DNA of 64,000 nucleotides from Sphingomonas sp. 1F27F7B (GCF_005503355.1 NZ_SCMK01000005.1:1-64000); one strand, 5' to 3'. Counted from the stretch's first letter, positions 1-8,966 are shown. Program-made: numbers and translations. Notes: generated by a model not told the origin, from the letters alone.

Positions 1-786
1 GGGGAGGCGGGGCATCGTTTCCTCGATTTCAACGCCTCGGCGCTGGCGGTCTTCCGGCTGCTGCTACGCTGGGTGATCCGGCTGACTCCGATCGGCACGG
101 CGGCGCTGATCGGCGATGCGGTGGTGCGCTATGGCTGGGAGTCGCTGGCGGCACTCGGCACTTATGCGGGGGCAGTCTATCTCGGGCTCGCCCTGGTGCT
201 GCTCGTCGTCTATCCCGCGCTGCTGGCGGCACACGGCCTCAGCCCCTTGCGCTTCTTCGCCTCGGCCTGGCCGGCGATCCAGCTCGGCTTCGTCTCGCGT
301 TCCTCGGTCGGCACATTGCCGGTAACCGAGGACGTGACCGAGCGCGCGCTCGGTGTGCCGCGTGCCTATGCCGCCTTCGCCGTACCACTGGGCGCCACGA
401 CCAAGATGGACGGCTGCGCGGCGATCTATCCGGCGATCTCGGCGATCTTCGTCGCGCAATTCTACGGCATCCCGCTGGGGATCGAGCATTATGCGCTGAT
501 CGCCTTCGTCTCGGTGCTGGGATCGGCCGCCACTGCCGGGCTGACCGGCGCGACGGTGATGCTCACGCTGACGCTTTCCACGCTGGGGCTGCCGCTGGAC
601 GGCGTGGGGCTGCTGCTCGCGATCGATCCGATCCTCGACATGGGCCGGACCGCGACCAATGTTGCGGGGCAGATGCTGGTGCCGGTGATCGTGGCCAAGC
701 GGGAAGGGCTGCTCGACGAGACGCGGTTCCGGGCAGGCGCGCGCGAGACAGTGCACGAGGCACGGGGCGAGCCGGCCCTTGCCTGA
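1..786 (+). CDS. Dicarboxylate/amino acid:cation symporter (DAACS), C-terminal part
   Basis: The reading frame is open from base 1, so the start lies outside the window; 261 codons are visible. This is the C-terminal half of a sodium/proton-coupled dicarboxylate or amino-acid importer of the inner membrane. It shows the family's re-entrant-loop sequence GATTKMDGCA and the signature DMGRTATNVAGQ, whose Asp and Asn belong to the substrate/cation site in characterised homologues, separated by hydrophobic segments. A second DAACS protein is encoded at 20455-21774. The substrate cannot be told from sequence. The frame ends in a short hydrophilic tail and is followed by about 190 bases without a gene before hppD, which is encoded on the other strand. 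Confidence 0.9.
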   Translation, partial: GEAGHRFLDFNASALAVFRLLLRWVIRLTPIGTAALIGDAVVRYGWESLAALGTYAGAVYLGLALVLLVVYPALLAAHGLSPLRFFASAWPAIQLGFVSRSSVGTLPVTEDVTERALGVPRAYAAFAVPLGATTKMDGCAAIYPAISAIFVAQFYGIPLGIEHYALIAFVSVLGSAATAGLTGATVMLTLTLSTLGLPLDGVGLLLAIDPILDMGRTATNVAGQMLVPVIVAKREGLLDETRFRAGARETVHEARGEPALA

Positions 787-975
787 CGGTTTCGGCCGGG
801 GTGAGCTCCGCGCTACGCGACTGGCGCTGCTCCCCCGGCTTCCTCTCCAACTGCTATGACCCGCGAGCCCGTCGGTGCCGGCAGAGCTGGGGCCTATGGG
901 CCTGCTTGCCGTGCCGTCCGGTCGACGGCGGCGCCTTCGCGCCGCATCGCGGATGGAGCACAGCTCGATCCTTGA

Positions 976-2013
976 TCAGGCGTCGACCTTGATCACGCCG
1001 CGGCGGATCTGGTCCAGCTCGATGCTCTCGAACAGCGCCTGGAAATTGCCGTTGCCGAAGCCTTCATTGCCCTTGCGCTGGATGATCTCGAAGAAGATCG
1101 GACCGAACATGTTCTCGGTGAAGATCTGGAGCAGGATGCCCTCGTCGCCGATATTGCCGTCGATAAGGATGCGGTTCTTGCGCAGGCGCTCCAGATCCTC
1201 GCCGTGCCCGGGCACGCGCTTGTCGACCAGTTCGTAATACGTCTCGATCGTGTCCTGCAGCTTGACGCCGCGGGCGCGCAGGCGCTCGACCGTGTCGTAG
1301 ATGTCCGGCGTGGTCAGCGCGAGGTGCTGGATCCCCTCGCCCTTATATTCGCGGATGAACTCTTCGATCTGGCTCTTGTCGTCCTGGCTCTCGTTCAGCG
1401 GGATGCGGATCGCCTTGTCGGGGGCGATCATCGCCTGGCTGAACAGGCCGGTGGCCTGGCCCTTGATGTCGAAATATTTCTGCTCTTCGAAGCCGAAGAG
1501 CGTGCGGTAGAATTCGCTCCACACCCGCATCTGGCCGCGGCGGACATTGTGGGTGAGGTGATCGAGCAGGTCGAGCCCGACATTGTTCTTCGCCTCGGCT
1601 TCCCGCCAGCCGGGGAACTCGGCCCAATTCTCGTACAGGTCGTGGCCGTCCTGGATGAAATAGAGATAGGAGCCGCCGATGCCGAGGATGACGGTGTCGT
1701 CCTCGTCGGTGCGCTTGGCGCCGTGCGCGAGCGCCCATTCCATTGCCTTGGCCGGATCGGCGACGCGGAAGGCCATGGCGCTGGCCGAGGGGCCATGCTC
1801 GCCGCGGAACGCCGACACGCGGCCGGCCTCGTCGCGGTTGAGCATCAGGTTGATGCGGCCCTGCTTGTAGCGGGTGATGTTCTTGGTCGGGTGCCGGTGC
1901 GTCGGCACGAAGCCGAGCATCTCGAACTGCTTCCCCATCGCCTCGGGATCGGGCGAGGTGAATTCGACGAATTCGAAACCGTTGAGGCCGAGCGGATTGG
2001 CGGAATCGGTCAT
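976..2013 (-). CDS. hppD: 4-Hydroxyphenylpyruvate dioxygenase
   Basis: A 345-residue Fe(II) dioxygenase that turns 4-hydroxyphenylpyruvate into homogentisate in tyrosine breakdown. Two vicinal-oxygen-chelate halves are visible. The metal triad reads as His152 (in LLDHLTHNV), His230 (in EGIQHLALTT) and Glu309 (in GPIFFEIIQR), and the C-terminal GNFQALFESIE helix that closes the active site is intact. The start at 2013 gives the family's usual N terminus (MTDSANPLGLNGFEFVEF) and has GGAG nine bases upstream; a longer frame reaches 2070 but would run through the promoter. No other homogentisate-pathway gene is adjacent. Control is probably through the palindrome at 2051-2090. Confidence 0.96.
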   Translation of the reverse strand: MTDSANPLGLNGFEFVEFTSPDPEAMGKQFEMLGFVPTHRHPTKNITRYKQGRINLMLNRDEAGRVSAFRGEHGPSASAMAFRVADPAKAMEWALAHGAKRTDEDDTVILGIGGSYLYFIQDGHDLYENWAEFPGWREAEAKNNVGLDLLDHLTHNVRRGQMRVWSEFYRTLFGFEEQKYFDIKGQATGLFSQAMIAPDKAIRIPLNESQDDKSQIEEFIREYKGEGIQHLALTTPDIYDTVERLRARGVKLQDTIETYYELVDKRVPGHGEDLERLRKNRILIDGNIGDEGILLQIFTENMFGPIFFEIIQRKGNEGFGNGNFQALFESIELDQIRRGVIKVDA

Positions 2014-2043
2014 GCGTGCGCGCTCCAAGAAGGTAACGCGCGG

Positions 2044-2090
2044 GCTATACCTTCGGCCAATTAGTGTCAAATGATACTAATTGGCCGAAG
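2044..2090 (-). promoter_or_regulatory. hppD promoter with a near-perfect 40-bp palindrome (likely operator)
   Basis: Bases 2051-2090 form an inverted repeat. The 15-bp outer arms (CTTCGGCCAATTAGT and its complement) match perfectly, and the pairing continues with one G:T pair up to a central AA. On the minus strand the right part contains TTGACA (2065-2070), followed after 15 bases by TATAGC (2044-2049), a plausible sigma70 promoter for hppD. The inner part, TTAGTRTCA and its complement, resembles operators of MarR-type repressors; that assignment is inferred. There is no T-run, so a terminator for the upstream oxidoreductase gene is less likely. Confidence 0.6.
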
Positions 2091-2097
2091 CCGGAGC

Positions 2098-3444
2098 CTA
2101 TAGCCCTTCGCCGCCCACCCAATGGGCGTTCGAGAGGCGGCGGGCGACGCTCCAGGTCTGGGTGCGGATGTCGGGCACCGCGACGATCTCCCAAAAGGCG
2201 CCGCGCGTCATCGGGCCGAGTGCGTAGAGATTGCCGTTGGGCAGTCCCTCGGCATTGATCGTCTGGCCCTGATTGTCGACGTCGATGCCCAGATGCGCCG
2301 CGTCGGGGCGGATCACGCCGCGCCGGGCAAGCTTCTGGAGCAGCGGCTCCTGGGTACGGTTCAGGTCGCCGAGCGGGCCGGTGCAGTTGACGATGCGCTG
2401 GACGGTCATGGTCTCGGCGGCGTCCGCGCCGCGCCGGCGGAGCCTGACTTCGATGCCCTCGGGCTTCTCCTCGAAGCCGAGCGTCTTGCCGGCGATGACT
2501 TCGAGCTGGCCGCGCTCGACCACGGCCATCAGCCGCGCATGGACTTCGGGCGCGAGGCGGTGGCGGTGGACGTCCCACCAGGGGCGAAGATGGCGCAGGA
2601 AACGGCCGCGCTCGGCCTCGCTCGCATTGCCCCACATCGCCTGGGTGAAGGGGCGGAGCTCGTCGACGGCGTTGCGCCAGCCGATCTCATCGCCGCGCGC
2701 GCGCACGGCCCGGAGCAGTCTCGACGCAGTGGTGGCAGGGCGCTCGCCGAGCTTCTTCCAGTCGCTGCCCGGCGCATGGCTGCGCGGCAGGAGGCCGCGG
2801 CGGGACAGCGCGACGATCTTGCCCTTGAAACCGCGCGAATCGAGCAACAGGACGACATCGATCATGGTGAGGCCGGTGCCGATCACCAGCACGGTGTCGT
2901 CGGGGCCGAGGTCCTCCGGCACGCTCGCATCCCAGGGATCGCCCTTGTAGCGGACCGCCGAGAGGCTTTCGGGATCGAGCCCGGGCGGGTCGTGCGGGGG
3001 CAGGTTGCCGACTGCGAGCACGGCGGCATCGGCTTCGATGGCGCGATCCCGCAGCCGGACCGTCACATCGTCCCCGAATTCCAGATCCTCGACTTCGTCG
3101 CGCACCAACGTCAGGCGATCCGGATGATCGCGCAGCGCGGCGTCGAGCAATTCGCGCAGATATTCGCCATAGGTGACGCGCGGGATGAACGCGCCCGGCG
3201 CATCCGCCACGCCGCGCGCCTCGAGCCAGCGGACGAAATGCGAGGGATCGTCGGGGAAGGCGCTCATGTTCGCGGCGCGGACGTTGAGCACATGGCTCGG
3301 ATGCGCGGCGCCATAAGCGAGGCCGAGGCCGGCCACCGGCGCGCGCTCGATCAGCGTGGCGCGGGGGCCTTCGTGGCGGAGCAGGTTGATCGCCTGCAAG
3401 GTGCCGGAAAAGCCGGCACCGATGATCGCGACATGCTCGATCAC
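2098..3444 (-). CDS. FAD/NAD(P)-binding oxidoreductase (FAD-NAD(P)-binding family)
   Basis: A 448-residue protein that starts with a dinucleotide-binding fold (VAIIGAGFSG, residues 5-14). A second nucleotide-binding glycine motif follows in the middle (VLVIGTGLTMIDVV), then the typical flavoprotein segment IVNCTGP near the C terminus. It looks like the poorly characterised cytoplasmic FAD-NAD(P)-binding proteins often annotated hydroxyacylglutathione-hydrolase-like or YdhS-like; the substrate is unknown. The GTG start at 3442-3444 lies one base after the stop of the small membrane protein gene at 3446-3712, so the two are probably translated from one message. A longer frame to 3534 would overlap that gene and adds a low-complexity N terminus. 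Confidence 0.85.
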   Translation of the reverse strand: MIEHVAIIGAGFSGTLQAINLLRHEGPRATLIERAPVAGLGLAYGAAHPSHVLNVRAANMSAFPDDPSHFVRWLEARGVADAPGAFIPRVTYGEYLRELLDAALRDHPDRLTLVRDEVEDLEFGDDVTVRLRDRAIEADAAVLAVGNLPPHDPPGLDPESLSAVRYKGDPWDASVPEDLGPDDTVLVIGTGLTMIDVVLLLDSRGFKGKIVALSRRGLLPRSHAPGSDWKKLGERPATTASRLLRAVRARGDEIGWRNAVDELRPFTQAMWGNASEAERGRFLRHLRPWWDVHRHRLAPEVHARLMAVVERGQLEVIAGKTLGFEEKPEGIEVRLRRRGADAAETMTVQRIVNCTGPLGDLNRTQEPLLQKLARRGVIRPDAAHLGIDVDNQGQTINAEGLPNGNLYALGPMTRGAFWEIVAVPDIRTQTWSVARRLSNAHWVGGEGL

Positions 3445-3445
3445 G

Positions 3446-3712
3446 TCAGATTTCGTACTCGATCTGCCACTCGGGCTGTTCATAGGCCGGCTTGCGCGCC
3501 GCCATGCCGGGCTGGCGGGCCAGCATCTGCCCATAGAGTCGTTTCACCGCGTCGCTCGCGGTACGGACGAACAGGACGGGGACGATCGCGTGCACGACGC
3601 AGGCCGCGCCTCCGACGATCATGGTGAAGCCGAATCGCGCGGCGGTGGTGGCATGCTCGCCATAGCTTTCGCCGACGGCGCGCGGATGGGACAGGAAGAT
3701 GCGCTCGAACAT
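3446..3712 (-). CDS. Small membrane protein, DUF6356-like
   Basis: An 88-residue protein beginning MFERIFLSHPRAVGESYGEH, with one clear hydrophobic segment (about residues 28-50) and a hydrophilic tail containing KRLYGQMLARQPG. The pattern matches a short family common in sphingomonads that I recall as DUF6356; its function is not known and the family name is from memory. It is the first gene of a two-gene unit with the FAD oxidoreductase (one base between stop and start). The start is ATG at 3712, the only in-frame ATG that leaves the conserved N terminus intact. Confidence 0.75.
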   Translation of the reverse strand: MFERIFLSHPRAVGESYGEHATTAARFGFTMIVGGAACVVHAIVPVLFVRTASDAVKRLYGQMLARQPGMAARKPAYEQPEWQIEYEI

Positions 3713-3872
3713 GAGGGCGGTTTACGCTCCCGGGGCGACACTGTGAAGTACAGCTTTTGCGCGCCCAAGCCCGGCTTTGTTTGCAATATCCCCCGCCATC
3801 GCTGACCCTGCCGGGGAACGCGCCGGAGAGCGCGCGGCGACGGGGGTTCCAACCGCGGCGGGACTGTGGTTG

Positions 3873-3884
3873 GTTAGCGCTAAC
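3873..3884 (+). promoter_or_regulatory. LacI-family-type operator palindrome GTTAGCGCTAAC
   Basis: A perfect 12-bp palindrome with a central CpG, 19 bases before the TTG start of the MFS transporter gene. The TTAGCGCTAA core is typical of operators bound by LacI/GalR-family sugar repressors in Proteobacteria. No LacI-family gene is in the window, so the regulator would be encoded elsewhere. Its position directly ahead of the ribosome binding site suggests repression of the transporter-YbaK pair. Confidence 0.65.
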
Positions 3885-3903
3885 AATATCAGGGGAGGAT
3901 AGC

Positions 3904-5604
3904 TTGAGCGAGGATGCACGGTCCGACACCCCGTCGGAGCCCTTGGGCGAACATCATACGGCCACCCGCAACGAGAAGATGGTGATCGCGGCATCGTCGC
4001 TGGGCACCGTGTTCGAATGGTATGATTTCTACCTCTACGGCCTGCTCGCCACGACGATCTCGGCGCAGTTCTTCGCCGGGGTGAACGACACCACTGCCTT
4101 CATCTTCGCCCTGGCGGCGTTCGCGGCCGGCTTTGCGGTACGGCCCTTCGGCGCGCTCGTCTTCGGGCGAATCGGCGACCTGGTGGGGCGCAAGAACACG
4201 TTCCTGGTGACGATGGGCATCATGGGCGGTTCCACCTTCGCAGTGGGCCTGCTTCCGAACTTCGCCACCGCCGGCGTGCTCGCGCCGATTCTGCTGGTGA
4301 CGTTGCGCGTGCTCCAGGGGCTGGCGCTGGGCGGGCAATATGGCGGCGCCGCCACCTATGTCGCCGAGCATGCGCCCAACCACAAGCGCGGGCTCTATAC
4401 CAGCTGGATCCAGACCACGGCGACGCTCGGCCTGTTCGCTTCGCTGCTCGTCGTGATCGGCACGCGTTCCTGGCTGGGCGAGGCGGCATTCGCAAGCTGG
4501 GGCTGGCGCGTGCCGTTCCTCGCTTCGATCCTGCTGCTCGGCGTGTCGCTCTGGGTGCGCCTCCAGCTCAACGAGAGCCCGGTCTATGCGCGGATGAAGG
4601 CGAGCGGCAACACGTCCAAGGCGCCGCTGACCGAGGCGTTCCTGCGCTGGGGGAATCTCCGCATCGTGCTGATCGCGCTGTTCGGCGCAGTCGTGGGCCA
4701 GGCGGTGGTGTGGTACACGGGCCAGTTCTACGCGCTGTTCTTCCTCGAGAAGACGCTGAAGGTCGACGGGATGACCGCGAACGTGCTGATCGCGATCGCG
4801 CTGGCGCTGGGCACCCCCTTCTTCGTGTTCTTCGGCTGGCTGAGCGACCGGATCGGCCGCAAGCCGATCATCCTGGCCGGGTGCCTGCTGGCGTCGCTCT
4901 CTTATTTCCCGCTATTCCATGCGCTGACGCAGGCGGCGAACCCGGCGCTGGCCGAGGCGCAGGCACGGGCGCCGGTGACGCTGGTGCCCTATGAAGCGAA
5001 GTGTTCGGTGCAGTTCGATCCCATCGGCAAGAACAAGTTCGATGCGACTCCATGCGACGTCGCCAAATCCTATCTCGCCAAGGCCGGCGTGCCCTATGTG
5101 GTGAATCCCGAGAAATGGAGCGACGTATCCCCCGGCTTCGTCTCCGTGGACGTGGGGAAGACCCGCCTATTTCCGCCATCGGCTGACCAACTCCAGGATA
5201 TCGGGCGCCGCAAGGATTTGATCGCTGCCTTCCAGAAGGACCTCCAGGCCGCGCTCACCGCCGCCGGCTACCCCGCCAAGGCGGACGACGCGCGGATCGA
5301 CAAGCCGCTGGTGGTGGCGATCCTGTTCGCGCTCGTCCTGCTGGTGACCATGGTCTACGGCCCGATCGCGGCGATGCTGGTCGAGCTGTTCCCCAGCCGC
5401 ATCCGCTACACCTCGATGAGCCTGCCCTATCACCTGGGCAATGGCTGGTTCGGCGGTTTCCTGCCCGCCACGGCCTTCGCGATGGTGGCGGCGACGGGGG
5501 ACATTTATTACGGCCTCTGGTATCCGGTGGTGGCCGCCGCGGCGACGCTGATCGTCGGCCTGTTGCTGCTGCCCGAGACGTTCCGGCGGAAGATCGAGGA
5601 ATGA
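3904..5604 (+). CDS. MFS transporter, metabolite:H+ symporter (MHS) type, with a large internal loop
   Basis: A 566-residue inner-membrane transporter. The N-terminal half carries the MHS signature (SSLGTVFEWYDFYLYG, then GRIGDLVGRKNTF between helices 2 and 3), and the second half repeats it as SDRIGRKPIIL. An insertion of roughly 150 mostly hydrophilic residues (about bases 4940-5300) splits the C-terminal half before TMs resume at PLVVAILFALVLLV. I chose the TTG start at 3904 because AGGGGAGG lies five bases upstream. Frames open to 3757 would cross the operator at 3873. The stop overlaps the next gene by ATGA. The substrate is unknown; a LacI-type operator hints at a sugar-derived or related carbon source. 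Confidence 0.85.
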   Translation: MSEDARSDTPSEPLGEHHTATRNEKMVIAASSLGTVFEWYDFYLYGLLATTISAQFFAGVNDTTAFIFALAAFAAGFAVRPFGALVFGRIGDLVGRKNTFLVTMGIMGGSTFAVGLLPNFATAGVLAPILLVTLRVLQGLALGGQYGGAATYVAEHAPNHKRGLYTSWIQTTATLGLFASLLVVIGTRSWLGEAAFASWGWRVPFLASILLLGVSLWVRLQLNESPVYARMKASGNTSKAPLTEAFLRWGNLRIVLIALFGAVVGQAVVWYTGQFYALFFLEKTLKVDGMTANVLIAIALALGTPFFVFFGWLSDRIGRKPIILAGCLLASLSYFPLFHALTQAANPALAEAQARAPVTLVPYEAKCSVQFDPIGKNKFDATPCDVAKSYLAKAGVPYVVNPEKWSDVSPGFVSVDVGKTRLFPPSADQLQDIGRRKDLIAAFQKDLQAALTAAGYPAKADDARIDKPLVVAILFALVLLVTMVYGPIAAMLVELFPSRIRYTSMSLPYHLGNGWFGGFLPATAFAMVAATGDIYYGLWYPVVAAAATLIVGLLLLPETFRRKIEE

Positions 5605-6065
5605 CTGTCGAGACCGTGCGAGCCTGGCTCGCCGAACATGCCCCGGATCTCCGCCTGATCGAGCAGGCTGCGAGCACCGCCACCGTGATGGAGGCGGCGG
5701 CGACGCTCGGGGTCGAACCCGGGCGTATCGCCAAGACCCTGGCGCTCCGCGTGGGGGAGGAAGTGGCGCTCGTCGTCGCGCGCGGCGATGCGCGGCTCGA
5801 CAATCCGAAGATCAAGGCCGCGTTCGGCGGCCGCGCTTCCATGCTCGGCGCCGAGGAGGCGGAGGCGCTGACCGGTCATCCGGTGGGCGGCGTCTGTCCC
5901 TTCGGGCTGGCGACGCCGCTGCCGGTCTATTGCGACGTTTCGATCCGGGGATTCGCGACGGTGTTCCCGGCCGCGGGCTCGCGCACCGCTTCGCTCGAAG
6001 TCGAGCCCGAGCGGCTGGCGGCGCTGGTTTCGCAGCGCTGGGTGGATGTGTGCAAGTCAGGGTGA
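5601..6065 (+). CDS. YbaK/EbsC-family aminoacyl-tRNA deacylase-like protein
   Basis: A 154-residue single-domain protein of the YbaK/prolyl-tRNA-synthetase editing-domain family, whose members hydrolyse mischarged tRNAs such as Cys-tRNA(Pro). It has the family pattern of an early IAKTLALRVGEEVALVVARGDARLD strand region (the conserved Lys is in IAKTLA) and GHPVGGVCPFGL near residues 91-106. The start ATG overlaps the stop of the MFS gene (ATGA), so the two are coupled even though no functional link is evident. The exact tRNA specificity cannot be read from sequence. Confidence 0.88.
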   Translation: MTVETVRAWLAEHAPDLRLIEQAASTATVMEAAATLGVEPGRIAKTLALRVGEEVALVVARGDARLDNPKIKAAFGGRASMLGAEEAEALTGHPVGGVCPFGLATPLPVYCDVSIRGFATVFPAAGSRTASLEVEPERLAALVSQRWVDVCKSG

Positions 6066-6125
6066 GCGAATGCGCTTGACCCGCCGCGCAACCTTCCCTA
6101 ACGGACCGCCTCCACGCTTCGGCAT

Positions 6126-6200
6126 GGCCCCTTCGTCTAGCGGTTAGGACGCGGCCCTTTCACGGCTGAAACACGGGTTCGATTCCCGTAGGGGTCACCA
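6126..6200 (+). tRNA. tRNA-Glu (anticodon TTC)
   Basis: A 75-nt cloverleaf with acceptor stem GGCCCCT/AGGGGTC (one G:U pair), D-arm, anticodon loop CTTTCAC with TTC, T-arm CGGGTTCGATTCCCG and an encoded CCA end. It sits between the ybaK-like gene and the 3' end of recJ. Confidence 0.97.
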
Positions 6201-6257
6201 TCCGCCTCTCGCGGCGTGGCTTTCCGGCATCGATGCTTTCCGCGGCGGCAGCCGGGC

Positions 6258-8021
6258 TCAGTCCGCCCAGGCCGCATCCTCGACATGTAGTTCGGCGGCG
6301 GGGCGGGAGCCCCAATCGTCGATCCTGGCACGGCCGGCGAGCCAGAGCTTGCGGTGGCGCGGGGCGGAGAGCAGCGCCTGGCCCAACTCGGTATCGGCCT
6401 GGCGGAAGGCAACGGCCTTGATGCTGCGCCCGTCCGGCCCGGCCACGATCAGCCGCACATGCCCGCCCGTGCCGACGATGTCGGCCTTGATCACGGTGAC
6501 CGGCCCGGCCGCCACGCGCGGTGCCGGCCAGCCCATGCCATAGGGGCCGCCGGCCTCCATCGCGTTGACAAGATCGGGGCAGACGCCGCCTGGCGCCACC
6601 ACCGCATCGAGCAGCAGCGCACGCTCGCCCATCGCCTGGGTGACGCGTTCGGAGAGCCGCTCCTCCAGGAACGCGGCAAAGGCGTCGATCTTGTCGGATT
6701 CGATCGTCACGCCGCAGGCCATGGCATGGCCGCCGCCCGCCTGGAGCAGCCCGGCATCCTTGGCGGCGAGCACCGCGGCGCCGAGGTCGACTCCGGGGAT
6801 CGAGCGGCCCGAACCCTTGCCGATGCCATCCTCGTCGAGCGCGATCACGATCGCCGGCCGGCCGAGCCTTTCCTTCAGGCGTCCCGCGACGATGCCGATC
6901 ACGCCGGCGTGCCAGCCCTTGCTCGCCACTACCGCCACTGCGTGATTGGCCTTGAGCAGGCTGATTTCCTCCGCTTCGGCCTGCACGCCCGCCTCGATCG
7001 CGCGGCGTTCCTCGTTGAGGAGGTTGAGCTCCTCGGCGATGGTTCGCGCTTCGTCGGGATCGCGCGTGGTAAGCAGCCGCACGCCCAGGTCGGAGCGGCC
7101 GACGCGTCCGCCGGCGTTGATCCGGGGCCCGAGCGCGAAGCCCAGATCGGTCGCGGTCGGCGCGCGGGTGAGGCGTGAGGCCTCGATCAGCGCGTTCAGC
7201 CCGATGTTGCGCCGCTGCGCCATCACCTTGAGGCCCTGGGCGACGAAGGCGCGGTTGAGTCCCTTCAGCGCGGCCACGTCGGCGACGGTGCCGAGCGCGA
7301 CGATGTCGAGCAGGTCGAGCAGCTTGGGCTCTGCCCGGCCGGCGAAATGGCCGCGACCGCGCAGCACCCGCACCAGCGCCGCGCCGAGCAGCCAGGCGAC
7401 GCCCACCGCTGCCAGATGGCCGTGCGCGGCGCCCTCGTCCTCGTCGAGGCGGTTGGGGTTCACCAGCGCCAGCGCCGCCGGCAGCTCGGTCGTGCATTTA
7501 TGATGATCGACCACGATCACTTCGGCGCCGGCATCCCGGGCCATATCGAGCGCCTCGAAGGCCTGGGCACCGCAATCGACGGTGACGATCAGGCCGGCGC
7601 CTTCGCGCTTCAGGCGCACCAGCGCCTCGCCCGAGGGGCCATAGCCTTCCATCAGCCGGTCGGGGATATAGGGGCGTGCCTCCAGGCCCAGATCTCGCAG
7701 AAGCAATATGAGCAATGCGGCGGAAGTCGCTCCATCGACGTCATAATCGCCGAAGATTGCGACTTGCTCGCGCTGCTCGATCGCATCGGCCAGCCGTTCG
7801 GCCGCCTTGTCCATGTCGCGGAAGATCGAGGGGTCGGGCATGAAGGCGCGAATGCTCGGCGCCTTGTGGATGTCGAGTTCGTCGCGGGCCACGCCGCGGG
7901 CAAGCAGCAGGTGCGTCACCAGGTCGTCCGGCACTAGCCCGCCGCGCGAATCGGCGGCGAGCCCGCGCCAGCGCCAGGGCTGGCCGGTGATCGAGCGTTG
8001 AACGTTGAGGACCGCGGACAT
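6258..8021 (-). CDS. recJ: Single-stranded-DNA-specific exonuclease RecJ
   Basis: A 587-residue 5'-3' single-strand exonuclease of the DHH phosphoesterase family, acting in recombination and mismatch repair. Motifs seen are [10 protein letters not shown] (residues 91-100), the DHH motif at 171-174 (VVDHHK), GPRINAGGR in the middle, and the DHHA1 motif [11 protein letters not shown] towards the C terminus. I chose the ATG at 8021 ([16 protein letters not shown]), which matches the usual start; upstream in-frame sequence to 8210 is low-complexity and would overlap the small gene at 8095-8259. Length is normal for alphaproteobacterial RecJ. Confidence 0.95.
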   Translation of the reverse strand: MSAVLNVQRSITGQPWRWRGLAADSRGGLVPDDLVTHLLLARGVARDELDIHKAPSIRAFMPDPSIFRDMDKAAERLADAIEQREQVAIFGDYDVDGATSAALLILLLRDLGLEARPYIPDRLMEGYGPSGEALVRLKREGAGLIVTVDCGAQAFEALDMARDAGAEVIVVDHHKCTTELPAALALVNPNRLDEDEGAAHGHLAAVGVAWLLGAALVRVLRGRGHFAGRAEPKLLDLLDIVALGTVADVAALKGLNRAFVAQGLKVMAQRRNIGLNALIEASRLTRAPTATDLGFALGPRINAGGRVGRSDLGVRLLTTRDPDEARTIAEELNLLNEERRAIEAGVQAEAEEISLLKANHAVAVVASKGWHAGVIGIVAGRLKERLGRPAIVIALDEDGIGKGSGRSIPGVDLGAAVLAAKDAGLLQAGGGHAMACGVTIESDKIDAFAAFLEERLSERVTQAMGERALLLDAVVAPGGVCPDLVNAMEAGGPYGMGWPAPRVAAGPVTVIKADIVGTGGHVRLIVAGPDGRSIKAVAFRQADTELGQALLSAPRHRKLWLAGRARIDDWGSRPAAELHVEDAAWAD

Positions 8022-8094
8022 CGCAACGGCTATGGAACAGGGGCGGGGGCCTGTCCATTCCTCCGCCATTCGCCCGCGCGCGGGCCGTTGCGGG

Positions 8095-8259
8095 TCACTT
8101 TGCCGGCGGCTGCGGCATTTCCTGGTGAAGGCGCTGCGCATAGGCCCTTGCGAAGGCATCATGGACGCGGGCGACACCGGGATCGGTGGCGGCGCGCGCC
8201 TTCTCCGCACTCAGGTGGTGACGATGCTCGAGATATTCTCGGTCATTCTGCGATGACAT
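8095..8259 (-). CDS. Small conserved-looking hypothetical protein (54 aa)
   Basis: A 54-residue, charged, probably helical and cytoplasmic protein beginning [20 protein letters not shown] and ending MPQPPAK. An ATG at 8257-8259 has GGAG seven bases upstream and a TGA at 8095-8097. Its composition (Ala, Arg, His, Glu with no low-complexity run) resembles short sphingomonad proteins of the NDREYYxxR type; this family memory is weak. It lies 73 bases upstream of recJ on the same strand and may share its transcript. Function is unknown. Confidence 0.55.
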   Translation of the reverse strand: MSSQNDREYLEHRHHLSAEKARAATDPGVARVHDAFARAYAQRLHQEMPQPPAK

Positions 8260-8486
8260 GGGGAAGCTCCGGCTTCAAGCGGCAGCTTTCCAGTTGCTGT
8301 CGGTTCGCGCCTTGCTCGGGGTGTCGGGCGCCAATATTCTGTAGTTACACGATTTTTTTTCGTTGTGGCGAGCGAATAGCGGTGCTGCGGGTTCGGTTCG
8401 TCGCATTTCCCGCGCGCCGTCGTTCGCAACCCTTGCGACCGGCGGGCTGGCGCTCGCGGCGATCCGCGCCTACATCGCATCGCCTT

Positions 8487-8966
8487 ATGGCCCGTCCGCG
8501 TCCCGCCCAGGAAAAAGTGAAGACCGTCGCCGAGAACCGGCGCGCGCGGTTCGATTATTTCATCGAGCAGACCTACGAAGCCGGCATCGCGCTCACCGGT
8601 ACCGAAGTGAAGTCGCTGCGCTTCGGCGAAGGCTCGATCGCCGAGGCCTATGCCGAGGTGAACGACGGCGGCGTCTGGCTGGTCAATTCGAACATTCCCG
8701 AATTCAGCCACGGCAACCGGTTCAACCACGAGCCGAAGCGTCCCCGTAAATTGCTCCTTCATGAGCGGGAGATAAACAAGCTCCATGGCGCGGTGGCGCG
8801 CGAGGGCATGACTCTGGTGCCGCTGTCCATCTATTTCAACGGGCGAGGCCGCGCGAAGGTCGAGCTGGCGCTGGCGAAGGGCAAGAAGACGCATGACAAG
8901 CGCGACTCGATCAAGGAACGGGACTGGAAGCGGGAGCAGGGGCGCCTGCTCCGCGACCGTGGCTGA
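8487..8966 (+). CDS. smpB: SsrA-binding protein SmpB
   Basis: A 159-residue protein that binds tmRNA and brings it to stalled ribosomes for trans-translation. Typical features are the N-terminal [23 protein letters not shown] region, TGTEVKSLR, the central [24 protein letters not shown], and the basic C-terminal tail [18 protein letters not shown]. Length is standard. The TGA stop lies within the GTG start region of the DUF2062 gene (overlap 8959-8966), so the pair is co-translated. A T8 run (8352-8359) and about 225 bases upstream may hold its promoter, but no clear one is seen. Confidence 0.97.
   Translation: MARPRPAQEKVKTVAENRRARFDYFIEQTYEAGIALTGTEVKSLRFGEGSIAEAYAEVNDGGVWLVNSNIPEFSHGNRFNHEPKRPRKLLLHEREINKLHGAVAREGMTLVPLSIYFNGRGRAKVELALAKGKKTHDKRDSIKERDWKREQGRLLRDRG

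Noticed and set aside
787..975. Gap between the first symporter and hppD checked for a gene or RNA
   Set aside because: No frame with convincing composition and no clear terminator or promoter could be seen.
8005..8256. Plus-strand frame of 83 codons between recJ and smpB
   Set aside because: It overlaps the better-supported minus-strand 54-residue gene and has no ribosome binding site or credible composition.
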